Positions 60,421 through 64,000 of a stretch of 64,000 bases of DNA are shown here, one piece after another. Made by a program: the position numbers and the translations under genes. Numbering within the stretch: position 1 is the stretch's first letter; every line of letters begins with the position of its first letter. The stretch spans positions 3,658,001 through 3,722,000 of the forward strand of contig NZ_CP090063.1 of NCBI RefSeq assembly GCF_021391495.1, written 5' to 3'. This DNA comes from Amycolatopsis acidiphila. GTDB lineage: Bacteria; Actinomycetota; Actinomycetes; Mycobacteriales; Pseudonocardiaceae. Below the pieces are notes generated by a model. It was given only the letters and a program-made list of their open reading frames with translations, had not been told where the DNA came from and ran no database searches.

Positions 60421-61438
60421 CGACCGGGCCGGTGTACCGGCAGAGGTCCGGGCGTGCCAGGGGCACCGCGCCGGCGTGGTGAGCCGCGCGCTGGCGGCCG
60501 TGGTCGATCTCGGCGTGCTCGTGGTCGCCCTCGGCGCAGGCTACCTGGCCGTGGCCGGGCTGGCTTTCGCGGTCAGCCCGGCCCGGTTTTCCTTTCCCCG
60601 GCCGTCGCGGACCGTCGTCGTGGTGGCGGCGGCCGCGCTCGCGATCAGCTACTTGACGGTGTCGTGGACCGCGACCGGGCGCACGGTCGGCGATCTGGCG
60701 CTGGGCTTGCGGGTGCTCGGCCGGGGCGGCCGCTGCCCGCATCCGGTGCTCGCGTTGCTGCGTGCCGTGTGTTGCCTGGTCTTCCCGATCGGCCTGGCCG
60801 TGGCCGCCGGTCCAGGACGCCGGTCCGTGGCCGACCTGCTGCTGCGCACGTCCGTGGTCTACGACTGGTTCCCGTTCACGTCACCCGGAACGTGCGAGGT
60901 GCGCCGGTGGCGCGCCGGGAAGCGTGACCTGCCCGAGCGGAGGGAAGTGAGCGCGGTGGTTGCCAGCAGGCGTGTGATGGTGGCGGTACTGGCCGGTGTG
61001 GTGACCGTCGTCGTGGGCGGCTGCCAGTCCGGTGGCAGTGAACCGCCGGCCGCGCCTCCGGCGACCGCGGCGACCATGGCGCCGCCGGCGTCGCCCCTCG
61101 CTTCGGTCCGGCCGGAGTGCGCGAGCCTGGTGGACAGCGGGCAGGCGCTCGCCGCAACTGTGAGCGAACTGGTCCAGGGGACCGCGTCCCGGGAACAGGT
61201 GCGCATCGCCGCGGCGCAGCTGTCGAGCGCGATCGACTCCGCCCAGCACACCGTCGGCGCCGAGATCAGCGCTCGGCTGAACGACGTCAAGGCCGCGCTC
61301 CAGCGGGTGGTCGATGCGGCGGGAGCGCAGCCGCCGGACGGCGCGGCGATGCGGGCCGGGGTGAACGACCTTCTCGTCGCGCTCCGCGACGTGGCGACGA
61401 GCTGCCAGGCGGCCGGCACACCGACCTCTGGGGGATGA
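60410..61438 (+). CDS. RDD membrane protein joined in frame to a lipoprotein-like domain
   Basis: One open frame of 342 codons covers two normally separate proteins. Residues about 23-155 are an RDD domain with three helices (VSRALAAVVDLGVLVVALGAG, WTATGRTVGDLALGLRVLG). Residues from about 180 look like a fresh lipoprotein: positive start, hydrophobic stretch VMVAVLAGVVTVVVG, lipobox VVGGC, Pro/Ala linker and a helical domain of about 130 residues. GTG 60947 or 60956, preceded by GGAGGG, could start the second part alone. The TTG start at 60410 is uncertain. It could be a true fusion or two coupled genes with no stop between them. Confidence 0.7.
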   Translation: MAADDRAGVPAEVRACQGHRAGVVSRALAAVVDLGVLVVALGAGYLAVAGLAFAVSPARFSFPRPSRTVVVVAAAALAISYLTVSWTATGRTVGDLALGLRVLGRGGRCPHPVLALLRAVCCLVFPIGLAVAAGPGRRSVADLLLRTSVVYDWFPFTSPGTCEVRRWRAGKRDLPERREVSAVVASRRVMVAVLAGVVTVVVGGCQSGGSEPPAAPPATAATMAPPASPLASVRPECASLVDSGQALAATVSELVQGTASREQVRIAAAQLSSAIDSAQHTVGAEISARLNDVKAALQRVVDAAGAQPPDGAAMRAGVNDLLVALRDVATSCQAAGTPTSGG

Positions 61439-61450
61439 TGCCGAGCGCGC

Positions 61451-61699
61451 TCAGCTGGTCTTCGGCACCTGTGGCGCCCGTTGCGGCTCGGGTACCTGTT
61501 GCACGGACACGATACGCAGGCCGAGGTCCTCGCACAGCCGCAGGATCCCGTGGAGATGCATCACGTCGGGCACGCGGCTGTAGATGAGGGTTTCCGGGGG
61601 AGCCGTGATGATCCGCATCTCGCTGAAGTCGCCCACGATGTCGCAGATTCGCTCGGACAGTTCGCCGCTGACCCGGAACTCATAGGTCCGTTCCGCCAC
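61451..61699 (-). CDS. Small conserved-looking protein, unknown
   Basis: 82 residues starting VAERTYEFRVSGELSERICD, with alternating beta/helix pattern (MRIITAPPETLIYSRVPDV, LRIVSVQQVPEPQ). It looks like a single compact alpha/beta domain, similar in size to ACT-like folds. GTG 61699 is chosen for the strong AAGGAGGTG six bases upstream. It lies 20 bp downstream of a leftward membrane protein gene and converges on the RDD/lipoprotein gene. Function unknown. Confidence 0.7.
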   Translation of the reverse strand: MAERTYEFRVSGELSERICDIVGDFSEMRIITAPPETLIYSRVPDVMHLHGILRLCEDLGLRIVSVQQVPEPQRAPQVPKTS

Positions 61700-61719
61700 A
61701 ACGCCACCTCCTTGTGTCG

Positions 61720-62151
61720 TCACGTCTCACTACTGGATTCCGGTTTGCCGGACATGATGACGGCGATGACCACAGCGACGTCGAACCCGACCAGCGTCAG
61801 CCATCGGGAGTCGGCCGGAACCAGCACGGCGTGCGTGAGCGCGTCGGCCAGCGCCAGCAGGGCCGCCGCTGCCCGGCCCCAAGCCCGCCTAGAGAACACC
61901 GCGAAGGTGGCGGCCAGCGACACCAGTACCGTGAACGGCCGGACGTGCCCGGTCACCATGAGCTCGCCGATCAGCAGGGCACTGGGACACAGCCACACCA
62001 GTCCGGTCGCGACGGGCCGGCGCACCGGCACAGCACTGTCCTGGTCCCCTGGGGGCGGTAGGTCGCTCATCGTCAGCTCCAGACTGCCGCCGGCCGTGGC
62101 AGCGATCCGGTCAGGATCGCTTGCCAGCCGGGCATTTCCTTCGCCCGTCAT
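61720..62151 (-). CDS. Small membrane protein coupled to hdeD-like gene
   Basis: 143 residues. Four hydrophobic segments (ATGLVWLCPSALLIGELMVTG, PFTVLVSLAATFAVFS, AAALLALADALTHAVLV, WLTLVGFDVAVVIAVIMSG) follow a Pro/Asp-rich N-terminus. ATG 62151 overlaps the HdeD-like stop (ATGA), which decides the start; an internal ATG at 62070 is possible. No family recognised; the context suggests membrane stress. Confidence 0.7.
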   Translation of the reverse strand: MTGEGNARLASDPDRIAATAGGSLELTMSDLPPPGDQDSAVPVRRPVATGLVWLCPSALLIGELMVTGHVRPFTVLVSLAATFAVFSRRAWGRAAAALLALADALTHAVLVPADSRWLTLVGFDVAVVIAVIMSGKPESSSET

Positions 62152-62681
62152 GGGTGAGAAGCCGCGCGCCGGGCGTCGAGCCCCACCCACACGGTGATCG
62201 CACCGCACAGCAGCAGCTGCAGGCCGAGCAGCCAGACCAGCACGAGCAGTGCGACCGAGCCGTAGACCAGCGCCGTGATCCCCGCGAGGATCCGCAGCAC
62301 GGCCGCGGTCAGGTCCAGCCAGCGTTCGGGTGTGCGACCGCGCAGTACCACCCGGATCGCCTCGTTGAGCCCGCTGATGATCCAGTACGCCGCCAGCAGC
62401 AGTGTGAGCAGGTGCAGGGACTGGTCCGCCTGTGGCAGGGCCAGCAGCGCCGCGAGCACGAGCAACGTTCCGGTCAGCACCCGGCGTCTGCCGTGCTCGA
62501 GACGGGGCGAGAGGAAGGCCGACAGGATCCGGAAGACCCCGATCACGACCAGCACCACGGGGAACACGAAGGCGATCACACCCAGTGTGGCCTGCGGGAA
62601 GGCCGGGATGGCGATCCCCGCGACCACCGCGACGGCGCCCGGGACGACGAGGAACCAGGGGGACTCCATCGTTCGGTTCAT
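62148..62681 (-). CDS. HdeD family membrane protein (DUF308)
   Basis: 177 residues with six transmembrane helices in three pairs. The motifs GVIAFVFPVVLVVIGVFRILSAF, LLLAAYWIISGLNEAIR and LVYGSVALLVLVWLLGLQLLLCGA show the DUF308/HdeD repeat. HdeD-like proteins are linked to acid and envelope stress. ATG 62681 is used. It is divergent from the GH15 gene by 182 bp and overlaps the next leftward gene by 4 bp. Confidence 0.85.
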   Translation of the reverse strand: MNRTMESPWFLVVPGAVAVVAGIAIPAFPQATLGVIAFVFPVVLVVIGVFRILSAFLSPRLEHGRRRVLTGTLLVLAALLALPQADQSLHLLTLLLAAYWIISGLNEAIRVVLRGRTPERWLDLTAAVLRILAGITALVYGSVALLVLVWLLGLQLLLCGAITVWVGLDARRAASHP

Positions 62682-62863
62682 GATCGTCCGCTTCCGCCGG
62701 GAACGTTCTCGGCCGCCAGCGTGGCGGAAGGGCCTTCGCGCGACCTCACCTCTGGAATGTGACGTCCGAGCGTTGCCTTCGTCCGGCCGGGGTGATGCGC
62801 CGTGGCGCGGCCGGCACGACGCTGTTGCCGCCGGACTCCGGCACGTCCACTGTGGAGGTAAGG

Positions 62864-64000
62864 ATGACCGAGACCGCAATCGCCGATCACGGGATGATCG
62901 GGGACCTGCAGACAGCCGCGCTCGTCGGCACCGACGGCTCGATCGACTGGTTCTGCTGCCCGCGTTTCGATTCGCCGAGTGTCTTCGGCGCGCTGCTCGA
63001 CGAGCACCGCGGCGGGCGATTCCGGGTGCGCCCGGCCGGCACGGAGTACGTCACGAAACAGATGTACTACCCGGATTCGGCCGTACTGATCACCCGGTTC
63101 CTGTCCGAACAGGGCGTGGGCGAAGTGGTGGACTTCATGCCCCCGTCGGGTGAGGTTGCCACCGGCCGCCATCGGCTCGTGCGCATGCTCCGCTGCGTGC
63201 GCGGCCGGATGAGCTTCGACATCGAAGTGGCGCCGAGGTTCGACTACGGCCGTCGCACGCACACCGCACAGGTCACCGAGCACGGCGCGGTCTTCTCCAC
63301 CGACCAGCTGGAACTCTCCCTGCACACCGTGCGGGAACCGGAGGACGAGCGGCTGGCTCGTGGCCGCGCCGAGGACGGCGACGTGCGGGTCGCAGTGGAC
63401 CTGGTGGCCGGGCAGGTGCGTGGCATGATCCTCGAATCGGGAGCCGACGGTCCGCCGCGCGAGATCCGGGTGGCGGAATTCCAGCGCCTGTTCGACGAAA
63501 CAGTGCGCTACTGGCGATCCTGGCTCGCACGATCCACCTACACGGGGCGCTGGCGCCAGGTCGTGGCCCGGTCGGCGATCACGCTGAAGCTGATGACCTA
63601 CGCCCCGACGGGGGGTTTGGTGGCGGCGCCGACCATGGCCCTGCCCGAGCAGGTGGGCGGTGAGCGGAACTGGGACTACCGGTACACGTGGGTCCGCGAC
63701 GCGTCCTTCTCGGTGTACGCACTGCTGGCGCTCGGTTTCCGGGACGAGGCTGCGGGGTTCGGTTCGTGGCTCGGCGACCGGATCCGCGAGCACGCCGGGG
63801 GAGAGGGGGGACCGCTGAACATCATGTACCGCGTCGACGGTTCCGCCGATCTCAAGGAGGAGGTCCTCCAGCACTGGTCGGGCTACCGCGGGTCCCGTCC
63901 GGTGCGGCTCGGCAACGGCGCCGCGGAACAGCTCCAGCTCGACATCTACGGCGAGGCGCTCGACAGCATGTTCGTCGGCGCCCAGGCCGGGCTCGACGTG
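62864..64000 (+). CDS. GH15 family glycoside hydrolase (trehalase/glucoamylase-like), 3' end outside window
   Basis: The first 379 residues of a larger (~600-residue) enzyme; the frame is open at the window end. The N-terminal beta-sandwich begins IADHGMIGDLQTAALVGTDGSIDWFCCPRFDSPSVFG, the signature of actinobacterial GH15 proteins including mycobacterial trehalase. The (alpha/alpha)6 barrel starts with GERNWDYRYTWVRDASFSVYALLALG. The general acid and base Glu residues lie beyond the edge. ATG 62864 follows GGAGGTAAGG. A role in trehalose or alpha-glucan turnover is likely and complements the debranching enzyme at 13.6 kb. Confidence 0.92.
   Translation, partial: MTETAIADHGMIGDLQTAALVGTDGSIDWFCCPRFDSPSVFGALLDEHRGGRFRVRPAGTEYVTKQMYYPDSAVLITRFLSEQGVGEVVDFMPPSGEVATGRHRLVRMLRCVRGRMSFDIEVAPRFDYGRRTHTAQVTEHGAVFSTDQLELSLHTVREPEDERLARGRAEDGDVRVAVDLVAGQVRGMILESGADGPPREIRVAEFQRLFDETVRYWRSWLARSTYTGRWRQVVARSAITLKLMTYAPTGGLVAAPTMALPEQVGGERNWDYRYTWVRDASFSVYALLALGFRDEAAGFGSWLGDRIREHAGGEGGPLNIMYRVDGSADLKEEVLQHWSGYRGSRPVRLGNGAAEQLQLDIYGEALDSMFVGAQAGLDV

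Noticed and set aside
1..64000. tRNA, rRNA, CRISPR arrays, phage or plasmid replication genes
   Set aside because: None were seen by eye on either strand; a covariance-model scan for RNAs was not possible here.

Overview
This 64-kb window is very GC-rich, with short intergenic gaps, frequent GTG starts and ATGA/GTGA stop-start overlaps. It looks like the chromosome of a filamentous actinomycete of the Pseudonocardiaceae, most likely Amycolatopsis or a close relative. Supporting signs are a DUF6292-like protein, an 18-kDa heat-shock gene with a RheA-type operator, FprB, tandem LAL regulators, DUF7144/Rv1733c-like membrane proteins, and a GTGAAGGCCTCCTT-type intergenic hairpin that I associate with Amycolatopsis. 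The genus is an inference; no rRNA, tRNA or CRISPR was seen.

Layout. 0-2.7 kb: end of a flavin reductase, a TetX-like monooxygenase and a VOC protein. 2.7-3.6 kb: two converging gene fragments (SF1 helicase, SRPBCC). 3.7-7.8 kb: a leftward GDP-sugar cassette (GDPMH-like Nudix hydrolase, C-methyltransferase, GDP-mannose 4,6-dehydratase, ROK regulator). 8-9 kb: decayed fragments (folE, HTH regulator, IS3 orfA). 9.3-16.8 kb: a stress/carbohydrate block (DivIVA-like, DUF6292, hsp18 with a divergent RheA-like regulator, DoxX, GT4, glycogen-debranching-type hydrolase, second Hsp20). 17-17.9 kb: a broken IS256 transposase and an orphan promoter/operator.

18-32.6 kb is the most coherent accessory module. 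A TetR regulator is divergent from a long rightward catabolic operon: fprB, thiolase-like protein, Zn-ribbon/OB-fold partner, zinc-type dehydrogenase, intradiol dioxygenase, PEP-mutase/ICL-family protein and acyl-CoA ligase. Then come Rieske dioxygenase alpha and beta, a 78-aa protein, a dihydrodiol-dehydrogenase-type SDR and an AraC regulator, with a convergent type-B carboxylesterase. I read it as a peripheral aromatic pathway: ester hydrolysis, ring dihydroxylation powered by FprB, rearomatisation, intradiol cleavage, then CoA-dependent side-chain or ring-fragment processing. The substrate cannot be told from sequence.

32.7-48.5 kb mixes intact genes (TetR/FAD-monooxygenase pair, DUF6153-DUF305, MFS pumps, CaCA antiporter, VIT1-type transporter, SigG-like ECF sigma factor) with many broken ones (DNA methylase, FMN reductase, PAP2, ChrB, permease). 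Many breaks are single-base changes in short G/C runs, so real decay and sequencing error both need to be considered. 48.7-64 kb: two tandem LAL-type LuxR giants, an AI-2E family permease, and small membrane or stress proteins (DUF7144, Rv1733c-like, SHOCT, archease, HD domain, amphi-Trp, DUF2252, RDD plus lipoprotein, HdeD), ending in a GH15 hydrolase cut by the window edge.
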